A stretch of 64,000 nucleotides of DNA from Bradyrhizobium sp. WD16 (GCF_024181725.1 NZ_CP028908.1:868001-932000); one strand, 5' to 3'. Shown: positions 26,566 through 38,183, numbered from the stretch's first letter. A program made the numbers and translations. The notes: generated from the sequence alone by a model not told the origin.

Positions 26566-28895
26566 CAGCTGCCCCGCAGCGCTGCGGCGACCGCCGCCTG
26601 GCCGAGCGCGATGCCGCCGTCATTGGCCGGGACTTGCCGAGGCGTAAGCACATCGAGGCCCCGATCGCGCAGGGCCTGCGCCACGCCTTCGAACAGGATA
26701 CGATTCTGGAAAACGCCGCCGGACAGCACGACGGTCGGCAGGTGCCGCGCCCGGGCGAGCCCGCAGGCCGTCTGCGCGACGGCCGCAACGACACCGCGAT
26801 GCAGCCGCGCCGCGATGCGCCCCGGCGCCGTCCCGCGCCCGACGTCGTCGAGCAATGCCGCCCACAGCGGCGCCCAGCCGATCCGCGGCGGCTCGCCGAC
26901 CAGCAGTTCGTGGGGATAGGCGCCGTCCTCGCCCGCCATTTCAGGCTCGGCCAGAGCCTCGAGCTCGATCGCCGCCTGGCCCTCATAGGACACGCCCTCG
27001 GGCCGAATGCCGAGGATGGCGGCGGCGGCGTCGAACAGGCGCCCCGCCGAACTGGCCGGCGGCGCATTGAGGCCGCTCTCCAGCATGCGCAGCAGCACCG
27101 GCGGCTGGCGGCCGCGGACGAGGCGGACGATGGCGAGATCGGCGAAACGCCGCTCGACGCTGTCCCAGCCGACGAACTGATGGAGATGGGCGAAGGCGTT
27201 GCGCCAGGGCTCGCGCATAGCGCGATGGCCGCCGAGCAGTGGCACGGCCGTGAAGGCCGCGAGCCGCTCGGCGGCGCGATAATCGGCGCACAGGAATTCG
27301 CCGCCCCATAATTCGCCGCGCTCGCCCATGCCGAGACCGTCGAGCACGATGCCGAGCACCGGCGGCGCCGCCGGCGAAACGCCGTGCTCGGCCAGCACCG
27401 CCACGACATGGGCGTGGTGATGCCGGACCCGCTGCACGGCGGCGCCGCACTCGGCGGCAAGCCGCTCGCCCCATTGGCTCGACAGGTAATCGGGGTGCTG
27501 GTCGATCGCCACCACCCCGGGCGCGAAGGCGAACAGCCGCCGGTAGAGCGCGAGCATGGCGCGATAGTCGTCGTGGGCCGCCGTCTCCGCCAGATCGCCG
27601 ATGTGCTGGGACAGGACCGCGCGGCGGCCCTGCAGCAGGCAAAAGGTGCTCTTGAGCTCGGCGCCCATGGCGAGGATGCGCGGCGCGGTGTCGAACGCCT
27701 TGGCCAGCACCAGCGGCGCGGGCGCGTGGCCGCGAGCGCGGCGCAGGACGACGGGGGTCTGATCGGCAACGCGCCAGACGCTGTCGTCGAGACGGTTGAC
27801 GATGTCGCGGTCATGCATCAGCCAGACGTCGGCGATGCCGGCGAGCCGCTCGAGCGCCTCCGCGTTGTCGATCACCTGCGGCTCGTCGCTGGCGTTGCCG
27901 GAGGTCAGGACGAACGGCACAGACAGCTCGCGGGCCAGCAGATGATGCAGCGGCGTAGAGGGCAGCATGAAGCCGACGGTGCCCTGCCCTGGTGCCACCT
28001 CGGGCGCCAGCGGCGCGCTGTCGGTCCGACGCCGCAGCACCACCACCGGCGCCGCCGCGCTTGCCAGCAGATCGGCTTCCGTCGCGCCGACCTCGGCATA
28101 GGCCGTGACCATGGCGAGGTCGCGCGCCATCAGCGCCAGCGGCTTGTGAAAGCGGTGCTTGCGCTGGCGCAGCCGCGCCACTGCATCGGGATGAGCGGCA
28201 TCGCAGGCGAGATGAAAGCCGCCGATGCCCTTGATGGCGACGATCTGCCCGGCCCTGATGCGCCCGGCCGCGGCGGCAATGGCATCGCGGCCCGCCTCGA
28301 CCTCGATCTGGCGGCCGTCCGCATCGCTCAACCACAGCCGCGGCCCGCAAACCGGGCAGGCGTTCGGCTCGGCGTGAAAGCGGCGATCGGCCGGATCGTC
28401 ATATTCGGCGCGGCAGGCCGCGCACATCGCAAACGCCGCCATCGAGGTGGCGCCGCGGTCGTAGGGAATGGCGCGGATGATCGACAGCCGCGGCCCGCAA
28501 TGGGTGCAGTTGGTGAAGGGATAACGGTAGCGGCGATCGGCCGGATCGAGCACTTCGGCGAGACATTCGGGGCAGGTCGCGGCGTCGGGCACGATTCCGG
28601 TGGCGATCGCGCCGCCTTCGCTGGCGGCGATACGGAAGTCCGCCGGCACGAGCCCCGACAACGGCCGGCGCTCGATCGCCTCGACGCGCGCCAGCGGCGG
28701 CGCCTCGCGCTTCAGCGCCGCCTCGAAACCGGCGAGTTGCGCGGCGGTGCCCCAGGCGCGGATCAGGACGCCTTCACCGTCATTGAGCGCCTCGCCGGTC
28801 AGCCCGGTCCTCCGCGCCAGCCGCCAGACAAACGGCCGGAAGCCGACGCCCTGGACGAGGCCGCGGACACGGAACGCGACCGCCTCGATCGCCAT
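26565..28895 (-). CDS. hypF: Carbamoyltransferase HypF
   Basis: HypF makes the carbamoyl group that becomes the CN ligands of the [NiFe] active site. The 776 residues show every domain: N-terminal acylphosphatase (VRGLVQGVGFRPFVWRLA), two zinc-finger pairs (CPECL, CTHCG, CAACR, CPVCG), a YrdC-like domain (GQIVAIKGIGGFHLACDA near residue 190) and the Kae1-like transferase domain with VRHHHAHVVAVLAEHG near 465. It is full length. The ATG overlaps the hupV stop by one base, and the stop overlaps the receptor ATG by one base. hypF is separated from the rest of hyp by the regulatory genes. Confidence 0.96.
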   Translation of the reverse strand: MAIEAVAFRVRGLVQGVGFRPFVWRLARRTGLTGEALNDGEGVLIRAWGTAAQLAGFEAALKREAPPLARVEAIERRPLSGLVPADFRIAASEGGAIATGIVPDAATCPECLAEVLDPADRRYRYPFTNCTHCGPRLSIIRAIPYDRGATSMAAFAMCAACRAEYDDPADRRFHAEPNACPVCGPRLWLSDADGRQIEVEAGRDAIAAAAGRIRAGQIVAIKGIGGFHLACDAAHPDAVARLRQRKHRFHKPLALMARDLAMVTAYAEVGATEADLLASAAAPVVVLRRRTDSAPLAPEVAPGQGTVGFMLPSTPLHHLLARELSVPFVLTSGNASDEPQVIDNAEALERLAGIADVWLMHDRDIVNRLDDSVWRVADQTPVVLRRARGHAPAPLVLAKAFDTAPRILAMGAELKSTFCLLQGRRAVLSQHIGDLAETAAHDDYRAMLALYRRLFAFAPGVVAIDQHPDYLSSQWGERLAAECGAAVQRVRHHHAHVVAVLAEHGVSPAAPPVLGIVLDGLGMGERGELWGGEFLCADYRAAERLAAFTAVPLLGGHRAMREPWRNAFAHLHQFVGWDSVERRFADLAIVRLVRGRQPPVLLRMLESGLNAPPASSAGRLFDAAAAILGIRPEGVSYEGQAAIELEALAEPEMAGEDGAYPHELLVGEPPRIGWAPLWAALLDDVGRGTAPGRIAARLHRGVVAAVAQTACGLARARHLPTVVLSGGVFQNRILFEGVAQALRDRGLDVLTPRQVPANDGGIALGQAAVAAALRGS

Positions 28896-30346
28896 CAATG
28901 CACCGTGCAGACCATGCAGGGGTCGAACGAGCGCACGACGTGCTGCACCGATACCGGCTCGACTTCGTCCTTCCGCACCGGCGCGCCGACCAGCGCCTGC
29001 TCGCAGACGCCCGGCGTGCCGCCACCGTCGCGCGGCGAGAAGTTCCAGGTGGTGGGCGCGATGATCTGGTAGTTGCTGATCCGCCCGTTCCGCACCTCGA
29101 GCCAGTGGCCGAGAGAGCCGCGCGCCGCCTCGATCAGCCCCTCGCTCTCGCCGTCGCTGGGCATCGGCCCGTCGACATAGAAAGGCTCGTTCGGCCGGAT
29201 CGCACGGACCCATTGCTCCATCAAGAGCACGAGGCGCGCAATCTCGATGGCGCGGGCGATGACGCGGTTGCGCGCATTGCCGCCGCCCCGCGCCACCAGA
29301 TCGACCAGCAAGGGATGACCATCGACCACCTGTCGCGCCAGCGCGCCGACCTCGACCACCGCGCCGTCGAGCCGCGGCGCCTTGCACCAGGTATAGCCGC
29401 CGGGCGCATCCGGCTCAGGCAGCGTCAGGCCGTGGGAAGGATGGGCCGGCGCCGCGGGGCGCACGAGCCAGGACGAGGTATGATCCTCGGCGATCTCGGC
29501 GCTGTGGAAGGCGCGGGCCCGGCCAGGCTCGACGACGCCGCGTTTGAAGGCGTGACCGCCTTTGAAGCCGTAGGCGCCATAGCTCAGATAGCGACCGCTG
29601 CCGGCACCGAGCTGGTCCAGCCCCATGGCGCGGGAGATGGTGAGAAAATGGCGGAAATCGCCTTGGGTCGGCGGCGCCGCGGCAACCCAGGCCTCGAGCG
29701 CATCGGCACTGGCGATGGCGACGACGCGCTCCAGCGTATCGGCGAACAGCTCGGTCTGAAGAAAGCGGCGCAGCCCGCCGATCATGGCGTAGAGCCGCAT
29801 CTGCTCGGCGGCACCGATGGCGCGCGTGGTACCGCCGGGCTGCAGGCCGAGGGTGTGAGGCCAGCGCCCCGCCAGCATGCCCATGAGATGAAGGAATTCC
29901 GCCCGTGCCGGCAGCAGCGCCCGGCTCGCCTCGCCCTCGACCGCCTTGAACCGCGCCTGCGCCGGCGCGAACCAGCTCTCGCCGGCATACACCGGCCGGG
30001 CGAAGTCCGGCATGAAGAACAGATAGAAGTGGGTCAGATGATCGGCGGCATTCTCGGCGGCGAGGACGATGTTCTGCGCCAGTGCGCCGTTGTCGGGAAC
30101 GGCGAGGCCCTGCAAGGCGAGCAGCGCCTGGGCGGCGGCCATCGACTGCGAGACCGAGCAGATGCCGCAGATCCGCGGCGTATAGACCAGGGCGTCAAGC
30201 GGATCCTTGCCGGTCAGGATCTGCTCGAAGCCGCGATAGAGCGGCGAGTTGACGAAGGCGGCGCGCACTTCGCCGGCCTCGATCTCCAGCCTGATCTCCA
30301 GATCGCCTTCGACGCGATTGAACGGGCCGACGATACGACGGCTCAT
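28895..30346 (-). CDS. hupV: H2-sensing regulatory hydrogenase large subunit HupV
   Basis: The 483-residue [NiFe]-hydrogenase large subunit keeps both cysteine pairs: RICGIC at residues 58-63 and DPCMVC near the end. It terminates right after the histidine of the CTVH ending, without the cleavable C-terminal peptide of catalytic subunits. That is the hallmark of HupV/HoxC sensors, which need no HupD processing. With HupU it detects H2 and controls the HupT kinase. It overlaps hupU by four bases and hypF by one. Confidence 0.95.
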   Translation of the reverse strand: MSRRIVGPFNRVEGDLEIRLEIEAGEVRAAFVNSPLYRGFEQILTGKDPLDALVYTPRICGICSVSQSMAAAQALLALQGLAVPDNGALAQNIVLAAENAADHLTHFYLFFMPDFARPVYAGESWFAPAQARFKAVEGEASRALLPARAEFLHLMGMLAGRWPHTLGLQPGGTTRAIGAAEQMRLYAMIGGLRRFLQTELFADTLERVVAIASADALEAWVAAAPPTQGDFRHFLTISRAMGLDQLGAGSGRYLSYGAYGFKGGHAFKRGVVEPGRARAFHSAEIAEDHTSSWLVRPAAPAHPSHGLTLPEPDAPGGYTWCKAPRLDGAVVEVGALARQVVDGHPLLVDLVARGGGNARNRVIARAIEIARLVLLMEQWVRAIRPNEPFYVDGPMPSDGESEGLIEAARGSLGHWLEVRNGRISNYQIIAPTTWNFSPRDGGGTPGVCEQALVGAPVRKDEVEPVSVQHVVRSFDPCMVCTVH

Positions 30347-31371
30347 GCCTTGGTCTTCCCCTGCCGTCCGACCGGAGGCACGACGATACGGTCGGCCACC
30401 GCGTTCTTGCGCAGGCGCTCGGGCGTCGCCGCCTTCGACAACGAGGCCAGCGCCACGAACCAGGCCTTCGGCATGTCGGTGGGCAGCCCGACCGGAATGC
30501 CGGCGCGCTTGGGCGTCTGCAGGTAGGGATGATCGAGCTCCTCGAAACCCGGCTCGGTGCAGCTGATGCAGGGATAGCCGCCGCGGGTGCAGGAGCCCTC
30601 GCCGTTCCACGGGCGGATGTTGCAATCGCCATGGACCTGGGTGCCCATGCAGCCGAGATGCTCCATCATGCAGCCGAGCTGACCGAGCTTCTGCGCGCTC
30701 GCCTTGAACTCGTAGAATTCGTTACGCGAGCAGCCGTGATGGACGAGATGGTCGGCGTAGAAGCGCGGCCGGCCGAAACGGTCGAGATCCGCCGGCGTCA
30801 TGGCCCCCAGGCCGAGTTGCAGGAAGGTTTCGACCACCCAGCCCGGATGGACCGGACAGCCGGAAATGTTGACGACCGGCAGCCCCGATGCCGAGCGGAA
30901 CGCCGGCCCGAGCAGGCCGCCGCCCTCGCGCCCATCGTAAGCGAGACCGCAGGCCTCGGACGGATTGTCCCCCGCCGCCGTGATGCCGCCATAGGCCGCG
31001 CAGGTGCCGATGGCGACGACATGGCGAGCGCGCCGCGCCAGTTCGTCGATCAGGTCCATCATCGGCCGGCCGCTGCCCGACAGCATGTGGAATTTCCCGG
31101 TGCCGCGTGGGCCGCGGATCACCGAACCTTCGAGGCAGAGTATGTCGAGCGGAATTTCGCCCGCTGCGATCCGCACCAGCAGCGCATGAAATTCGCTTCC
31201 CGTGGCTTCGCTGAGCGAGGGGTGCCAGAGGAGGTCGATGCCGGCGAGGTCGAGGGCGGTGACGAGATCCGGCGCTTCGGCGCCGATCAGCGACAACGTG
31301 CAGCCGCCGCAGCCGCCGGACTGCAACCACAGCAGGTTGAGGCGGCGTCGCTCATTGTCCGGAGGCAGCAT
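30343..31371 (-). CDS. hupU: H2-sensing regulatory hydrogenase small subunit HupU
   Basis: The 342-residue iron-sulfur small subunit begins at MLPPDNERRRLNLLWLQSGG and lacks the Tat signal peptide found in hupS, as expected for a cytoplasmic sensor. Cluster ligands are visible: SGGCGGCTLS near the start, ISGCPVHPGW mid-protein, GCSRNEFYEF, and CTRGGYPCISCTEPGF near residue 275. The upstream open frame to 31464 is not family-like, so the ATG at 31371 is preferred. It overlaps hupT by about 20 bases and hupV by four. Confidence 0.94.
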   Translation of the reverse strand: MLPPDNERRRLNLLWLQSGGCGGCTLSLIGAEAPDLVTALDLAGIDLLWHPSLSEATGSEFHALLVRIAAGEIPLDILCLEGSVIRGPRGTGKFHMLSGSGRPMMDLIDELARRARHVVAIGTCAAYGGITAAGDNPSEACGLAYDGREGGGLLGPAFRSASGLPVVNISGCPVHPGWVVETFLQLGLGAMTPADLDRFGRPRFYADHLVHHGCSRNEFYEFKASAQKLGQLGCMMEHLGCMGTQVHGDCNIRPWNGEGSCTRGGYPCISCTEPGFEELDHPYLQTPKRAGIPVGLPTDMPKAWFVALASLSKAATPERLRKNAVADRIVVPPVGRQGKTKA

Positions 31372-32860
31372 GGGACGCCTCCCGCACCGGCAGCCGCAGG
31401 GTGAACACCGCCCCGCCATCCTCGTGATTGGCCCCATCGAGATGACCGCCGAGCTCTTCGGCAAGGCCGTAGCTGACGTAGAGCCCGAGCCCGGTGCCTT
31501 CGCCGATCGGCTTGGTGGTGAAGAACGGTTCGAACAGCCGCTTCATCGCCGTGGCCGAGAGGCCGGGCCCGTTGTCCCGCACCCGGACCACGATCCCGCC
31601 GTCCTCGTAGGCGCCGGTGACGATCAGCCTCGGATCGGGCCGATCCGCCATCACGTCGACGGCGTTCTGCACCAGATTGACCATGATCTGATGCACCGGC
31701 CCGCGCCGCCCCACGGTCTCGAGCTGCTCGGGGATGTCGAGCACCACCTCCGGCTTGACCCGCGTCGCCTTCACCACCCAGCTCACCGCCGTGCGCAACA
31801 CCCGGCTGAGATTGAAGGTCTCGAGCGGCTCGGCCTGGGTGCTGGAGAAACGGCGCAGGTCCTGGACGATTTCGCTGACCCGCTCCGCGCCTTCGAGAGT
31901 GCCGTCGACCAACGGACCGATGTCAGCGAGGATGCGGTCGATCTTCAGGCTCTTGCGCAGTTCGACGAGCTGCGCCGGCGTCTCGCCGCGATCGATCGCC
32001 TGGAGATATTCGGTGAGCCGGCCGCCATAGCGCTTGAGCGCATGCATGTTGCCGAACACGAAGCTGATCGGATTGTTGAGCTCATGGGCGACGCCGGCGA
32101 CGAGCCGGCCGAGCGCGGCCATCTTCTCGGAGAACACCAGTTGCTGCTGCGCCTGGCGCAGCTCCTGATGCGCGGCGGCAAGTTCAGTGAAGGCGCGGCG
32201 CAGTTCGCCGACCGGACGGCCGATCAGCACGAGACCGACGAAGCGCCCCTTGGAATCGACCCGCGACGAGCAGTTCATCGACAACAGGGTCGGCACGCCC
32301 GACCGGTCGATCAGCGAAATCTCGTCCTCGGTGATGCTGCCGCCGCCGTGCAGGCGGTTGCGCAGGTTGTCGAACAGCGCATGCTGGGCCTGCGGCAGCA
32401 GGGCTTCCAGCGGCTCGCCGAGCAGCGACTTGCCGAAGCGGCCGGTGAGGCGTTCGAGCGCCTGGTTGACGGTTTCGATCCGTCCCGCCTTGTCGCAGAC
32501 GATCAGCACGTCGGTCATGGCGCCGAGCACGCTGTCGATGAACTGGTGGGCCTCCTCGAGCTCGGCGTTCTTTCGTTCGAGTTCGACCTGAGACTGGACG
32601 AGTTCCGAATAGAACTGATCCATCTTGCGGATCACTTCGATCCAGGCATCTTCCGAGGCCGGCGGCGACGCCGCGACATCGGCCACGCCGGCGAGCTCGA
32701 GCAGGCCCGAGCGCTGCGCGCCGTGCTCGTCGTCCGGCTTGAAGCTGGTGTCGAATTCACCCATCGGCAGGATCTTGGCCAGTTCTCTCAGGTCTCGGTT
32801 CGCTTCTCTAAGGTCGGATCGCTCAAGGCCGGTTTGACCCGGTCGCGGGCCGGCCGTCAA
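31352..32860 (-). CDS. hupT: Sensor histidine kinase HupT
   Basis: The cytoplasmic kinase has no membrane segments. It contains a coiled coil near residue 90-105, a PAS domain at about 108-215, the H-box VAGVAHELNNP (His259 in this numbering), the N-box NLVQNAVDVM, and G-boxes DNGPGL and GTGLGLYVSYG. HupT phosphorylates the HoxA/HupR regulator and is restrained or released by HupUV according to H2. The longest frame starts at a TTG at 32860, five bases from the hoxA stop; an ATG at 32764 (MGEFDTSF) is an equally plausible start. Confidence 0.9.
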   Translation of the reverse strand: MTAGPRPGQTGLERSDLREANRDLRELAKILPMGEFDTSFKPDDEHGAQRSGLLELAGVADVAASPPASEDAWIEVIRKMDQFYSELVQSQVELERKNAELEEAHQFIDSVLGAMTDVLIVCDKAGRIETVNQALERLTGRFGKSLLGEPLEALLPQAQHALFDNLRNRLHGGGSITEDEISLIDRSGVPTLLSMNCSSRVDSKGRFVGLVLIGRPVGELRRAFTELAAAHQELRQAQQQLVFSEKMAALGRLVAGVAHELNNPISFVFGNMHALKRYGGRLTEYLQAIDRGETPAQLVELRKSLKIDRILADIGPLVDGTLEGAERVSEIVQDLRRFSSTQAEPLETFNLSRVLRTAVSWVVKATRVKPEVVLDIPEQLETVGRRGPVHQIMVNLVQNAVDVMADRPDPRLIVTGAYEDGGIVVRVRDNGPGLSATAMKRLFEPFFTTKPIGEGTGLGLYVSYGLAEELGGHLDGANHEDGGAVFTLRLPVREASHAASGQ

Positions 32861-32864
32861 TCGC

Positions 32865-34373
<1,509 letters not shown>

Positions 34374-34405
34374 GGCTTTTTCCCCCCATGCGCGCGATAG
34401 GCCGT

Positions 34406-35455
34406 TCAACAGATCCTCGGCAGTTGCTCGCCGTTCAGCCAGTCGACGATCCGCGAGCCGCCGAACACCGTCCGCATCTGCACGAAGGCGTTCGGATCGC
34501 CGACGACCTCGCCGATGACCGCTGAACCCAAACCTAGCGGATGGGCGCGCATCACCGCAAGCAGCCGCGCGGCGACGTCGGGCGGACAGATCGCGATCAG
34601 CTTGCCCTCGTTGGCGATATAGAGCGGATCGAGCCCGAGCAGCTCGCAGGCCGCGCGCACGCCCTCGTTCACCGGGATCGCCGCCTCTTCCAGCCGCATG
34701 CCGACCCGCGACTGCTGCGCGATCTCGTTCAAGGTGGTGGCGAGGCCGCCGCGCGTCGGATCGCGCAGCACACGGATTTCCGGAACGGCTTCCACCATGG
34801 ATGCGACCAGCCGATGCAGCGCCGCGCTGTCGGAGCAGATCTCCACCTCGAAGGCGAGGTTCTCGCGCTTCGACAGGATCGCCACGCCATGATCGCCGAT
34901 CGGGCCGCTGACCAGGATGACGTCGCCGGGGCGCGCCCGGTCGCCGGAAACCTCGACGCCATCGGGGACGACGCCGATGCCGGTGGTGGTGATGAAGACT
35001 CCATCGCCCTTGCCGCGTTCGACCACCTTGGTGTCGCCGGTCACGATCGGCACCCCGGCAGCAGATGCCGCGGCGGCCATCGAGACCACCACGCGCTCCA
35101 GCTCCGCCAGCGGGAAGCCCTGCTCCAGGATGAAGGCCGCCGACAGATAGAGCGGCCGCGCCCCGGCCATGGCGATGTCGTTGATGGTGCCGTGGACCGC
35201 GAGCGCGCCGATATCGCCCCCCGGGAAGAACAGCGGCGACACCACATGGGCGTCGGTGCTCATGACGAGGCGGCCTGCAGGCGGCTGGAAGCACGCGCCG
35301 TCATTGCCGGCGCGCAGCAGCGGATTGTCGAAATGCTTGAGGAACAGCGAGCGCACCAGCTCGGCGGTGGCGCGGCCGCCGCTGCCGTGGGTCATGTCGA
35401 CTGCACCCGTGAGCGGGGCACCGGCCGCGGAAAAACGGGCGTCGTGCGCGGTCAT
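34406..35455 (-). CDS. hypE: Hydrogenase maturation protein HypE
   Basis: HypE dehydrates the carbamoyl group on its C-terminal cysteine to a thiocyanate that becomes cyanide on the iron. The 349 residues have the PurM-like fold: DMTHGSGGRATAELV near residue 20, STDAHVVSPLFFPGGDIG near 65, and VSGPIGDHGVAILSKRE near 190. The essential ending PRIC is present. It overlaps hypD by four bases. Confidence 0.96.
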   Translation of the reverse strand: MTAHDARFSAAGAPLTGAVDMTHGSGGRATAELVRSLFLKHFDNPLLRAGNDGACFQPPAGRLVMSTDAHVVSPLFFPGGDIGALAVHGTINDIAMAGARPLYLSAAFILEQGFPLAELERVVVSMAAAASAAGVPIVTGDTKVVERGKGDGVFITTTGIGVVPDGVEVSGDRARPGDVILVSGPIGDHGVAILSKRENLAFEVEICSDSAALHRLVASMVEAVPEIRVLRDPTRGGLATTLNEIAQQSRVGMRLEEAAIPVNEGVRAACELLGLDPLYIANEGKLIAICPPDVAARLLAVMRAHPLGLGSAVIGEVVGDPNAFVQMRTVFGGSRIVDWLNGEQLPRIC

Positions 35456-36600
35456 GCGGCGGCCTCGCTGCCGGACGCAGGCTGCCGGAAGCGGCCATAG
35501 GTCCAATAGGCGGCGCAGGCGCCTTCCGACGACACCATGCAGGAGCCGATCGGATTGTCCGGCGTGCAGCCGTTGCCGAACAGCTTGCAATCGGTCGGCT
35601 TCTTGGCGCCGCGCAGGATCGAGGGGCATTCGCAGCTCTTCGGCTCGCGCGCCGTGCTCGGCGAGATCTCGAAGCGCCGCTCGGCGTCGAAGGCAGCGAA
35701 TTCCGCGCGGATGCGCAAGGCGCTGTCGGCGACCTCGCCGAGGCCGCGCCAGGCGAAGGAGGGGCGCAGCTCGAACACCTCGTCGACCACGCCTTGAGCC
35801 TTGCGGTTGCCCTCCCGCGTCACCACCCGCACGTACTGGTTCTCGACCTCGTGGCGCCCGTCGTTGAGCTGGCGGATCGCCATCAGCGTCGCCTGCATGA
35901 CGTCGAGCGGCTCGAAGCCGGCGATTACCACCGGACGGCGATACACCTTCGCAAACGGCTCGTACGGCGCGCTGCCGATCACCGAACTGACATGGGACGG
36001 ACCGAGGAAGGCGTCGATGGCGACGCGGGCGCTGTCGCGCACCTCGGGGCTCTCGACGATCTCCTTGATCGCCGCCGGGGTCAGCACATGGTTGCAGAAC
36101 ACCGAGAAATTCGTCAGCCCGCGGTCCGCGGCCGCCTTCAGGGCGATCGCGGTCGGCGGCGTCGTGGTCTCGAAGCCGATGGCGAACAGCACCACCTGCC
36201 GCGTCGGATTTTCGGCGGCGATGCGCAACGCATCCTGAGTCGAGTAGATCATGTGGACATCGGCGCCGTCGGCCTTGGCCTTCAACAGGCTGCGGCGGCC
36301 GGAGGCCGGCACCCGCATCATGTCGCCATAGGTGCACAGGATGACCTTGTGGCGTTCGGCGAGCTCCAGCGCATTGTCGATGCGGCCGATCGGCAGCACG
36401 CAGACCGGACAGCCCGGACCGTGGATGTAATGCACGTTGGACGGCATCAGGTCCTGGACGCCGTAGCGGAAGATCGCGTGGGTATGGCCGCCGCAGAATT
36501 CCATGATGTTGTAGCTGCGCCCGGGCGCAGCCTCGCGGCGGATGGCGCCGGCAAGGCCTTCGGCGAGATCGCGGGCGCGGAATTCGTCGACATATTTCAT
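35452..36600 (-). CDS. hypD: Hydrogenase maturation protein HypD
   Basis: HypD is the [4Fe-4S] scaffold on which Fe(CN)2CO is assembled with HypC. The 382-residue protein has the three conserved motifs: MEFCGGHTHAI near residue 35, GPGCPVC near 65, and the C-terminal cluster cysteines (CECPSILRG, CKLFGNGC, GSCMVSSEGAC). It overlaps hypE and hypC by four bases each, so hypC-D-E are translationally coupled. Confidence 0.96.
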   Translation of the reverse strand: MKYVDEFRARDLAEGLAGAIRREAAPGRSYNIMEFCGGHTHAIFRYGVQDLMPSNVHYIHGPGCPVCVLPIGRIDNALELAERHKVILCTYGDMMRVPASGRRSLLKAKADGADVHMIYSTQDALRIAAENPTRQVVLFAIGFETTTPPTAIALKAAADRGLTNFSVFCNHVLTPAAIKEIVESPEVRDSARVAIDAFLGPSHVSSVIGSAPYEPFAKVYRRPVVIAGFEPLDVMQATLMAIRQLNDGRHEVENQYVRVVTREGNRKAQGVVDEVFELRPSFAWRGLGEVADSALRIRAEFAAFDAERRFEISPSTAREPKSCECPSILRGAKKPTDCKLFGNGCTPDNPIGSCMVSSEGACAAYWTYGRFRQPASGSEAAA

Positions 36601-36851
36601 GCTGCGCTCTCCCCTGCCAGTTCGGCTTCCGGGCAGTCGCCGGCCGCGCGCATCATCGAAAGGGTGCGCTCGGCCTCCTCGGGCGAGAGCCGGTGCAGCG
36701 CGTAACCGACGTGCACCAGGACGAAATCGCCGATGGCGACCTCGTCGAGCAGGGCAATCGAGATCTCCTTCCTGACCGGGCCGAGCGCGACCACGGCGGC
36801 CTGGCGGGCCAGATCGAGGGAAATCACTTCGGCGGGAAGAGCAAGACACAT
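36597..36851 (-). CDS. hypC: Hydrogenase maturation chaperone HypC
   Basis: The 84-residue chaperone begins MCLALPAEV, with the Cys2 that binds the iron precursor after Met removal. The VGDFVLVHVGYAL-like segment (AIGDFVLVHVGYALH) is the family core. HypC complexes with HypD and with the large-subunit precursor. It lies four bases after hypB. The second HypC-family gene here is hupF. Confidence 0.95.
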   Translation of the reverse strand: MCLALPAEVISLDLARQAAVVALGPVRKEISIALLDEVAIGDFVLVHVGYALHRLSPEEAERTLSMMRAAGDCPEAELAGESAA

Positions 36852-36855
36852 GACG

Positions 36856-37842
36856 TCACGCTCCCGAGGTGGAGAGACGCGCGGGAAAGGCGACGGTACG
36901 GGCAGCCTTGAGCCAGCCGATCCAGGCGTCCATGCCCTCGCCGGTCCTGGCGGACACCTGCAGCAGCTTGAGGCGCGGATTGATCTTGCGGGCGTTGATG
37001 AGACACGCCTCGACGTCGAAGTCGAGGTGCGGCAGCAGGTCGAGCTTGGACAGGATCATCAGGTCGGCCGAGGCGAACATGTCGGGATACTTGAGCGGCT
37101 TGTCCTCGCCCTCGGTGACCGACAGCACGACGACACGATGCGCCTCGCCGAGATCGAAGGACGCCGGACAGACGAGATTGCCGACATTCTCGATGAACAG
37201 GACGGCGCCCTGTTCGGGCTGCAGCCGCGTCAGCGCCTGACCGACCATGTGGCCGTCGAGATGGCAACCCTTGCCGGTGTTCACCTGGATTGCCGGGGCG
37301 CCAGTGGCCCGGATCCGCGCCGCATCATTGGCGGTCTGCTGGTCGCCCTCGATCACCGCGACCGGCGCGACGCCGCGCAGCCGTTCGATGGTCGCGACCA
37401 GCAAGGTGGTCTTGCCCGAGCCGGGACTCGAAACGAGGTTGAGGGCAAGAATGCCGTGGTGGTCGAAGTGGCGGCGATTCTCCGCGGCATGGGCGTTGTT
37501 CTTGGCGAGGATATCCTGCTCGATCTGCACCATTCGCGTCTGCGACAGTCCCGGGGCGTGAGCCCGCGCCGGGCCGGCGCCGAAATCCATCACCGCCGCG
37601 CCCGCGCCGTCGATACCACCGTGGCCGTGGTCATGCGCGTGATGATCGTGATCGTGGCGATCATGGTGGTGGTGATCATGATCGTGGCGATGATCGCCAT
37701 GATGATGGTGGTGATGGTCATGGCCGTGATCGTGGTCGTGGTCATGACCATGACCATGATCGTGATCATGACCGCGAGGCTTCGCACCGCTGGCGCCCTC
37801 GATCGTCACCTCCCCCGTGCCGCAGCCGCACACCGTGCACAT
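36856..37842 (-). CDS. hypB: Nickel-handling GTPase HypB with long polyhistidine region
   Basis: HypB inserts nickel into the large subunit with HypA. The N-terminus has MCTVCGCG, the high-affinity nickel site. Residues 25-74 contain 29 histidines in HD/HG/HH repeats, a metal-storage segment as in rhizobial HypB. The GTPase domain follows, with P-loop [11 protein letters not shown] near residue 145 and [16 protein letters not shown] near 225. At 328 residues it is of the long, nickel-storing type. Its start overlaps the hypA stop by one base. Confidence 0.96.
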   Translation of the reverse strand: MCTVCGCGTGEVTIEGASGAKPRGHDHDHGHGHDHDHDHGHDHHHHHHGDHRHDHDHHHHDRHDHDHHAHDHGHGGIDGAGAAVMDFGAGPARAHAPGLSQTRMVQIEQDILAKNNAHAAENRRHFDHHGILALNLVSSPGSGKTTLLVATIERLRGVAPVAVIEGDQQTANDAARIRATGAPAIQVNTGKGCHLDGHMVGQALTRLQPEQGAVLFIENVGNLVCPASFDLGEAHRVVVLSVTEGEDKPLKYPDMFASADLMILSKLDLLPHLDFDVEACLINARKINPRLKLLQVSARTGEGMDAWIGWLKAARTVAFPARLSTSGA

Positions 37843-38183
37843 CAGTCGACCTCCAACTCCTTGACCCGGAATTCATCCCCCGAGGTCACCTGCAATTGAT
37901 GCCCGCCACAGAGCGGGCAGGCGTCGAAACGCTGCGCAATCGCAACGCTCTCGCCGCAAGGCATGCACCAGGCACGCGCGGCAGGGCTGTCGCATTCCAG
38001 CCGCGCGCCTTCGGCCAGCGTGCCCCTGGTGACGACATCGAACGAGAAGCGCAGCGCCTCGATCTCCACGTTGGCGAACGGCCCGACCTCGAGCCACACC
38101 GTGCGCACGCGGGCATAGTTCTGGACCCGCGCCTGATCCTCCAGGATGCCGACGATGCTCTCCGCCAGCGCCATTTCGTGCAT
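37842..38183 (-). CDS. hypA: Nickel metallochaperone HypA
   Basis: The 113-residue protein starts [14 protein letters not shown], with the nickel-binding His2. Its zinc site is CMPCGE and CPLCGG, about residues 73-94. It partners HypB in nickel delivery. The ATG overlaps the hupK stop (TGATG), so hup and hyp parts are joined without a gap and no separate hypA promoter space exists. Confidence 0.95.
   Translation of the reverse strand: MHEMALAESIVGILEDQARVQNYARVRTVWLEVGPFANVEIEALRFSFDVVTRGTLAEGARLECDSPAARAWCMPCGESVAIAQRFDACPLCGGHQLQVTSGDEFRVKELEVD

Noticed and set aside
37620-37770. Tandem DNA repeat of GATCATG-like units
   Set aside because: It encodes the polyhistidine region of HypB in frame and is explained by the protein.
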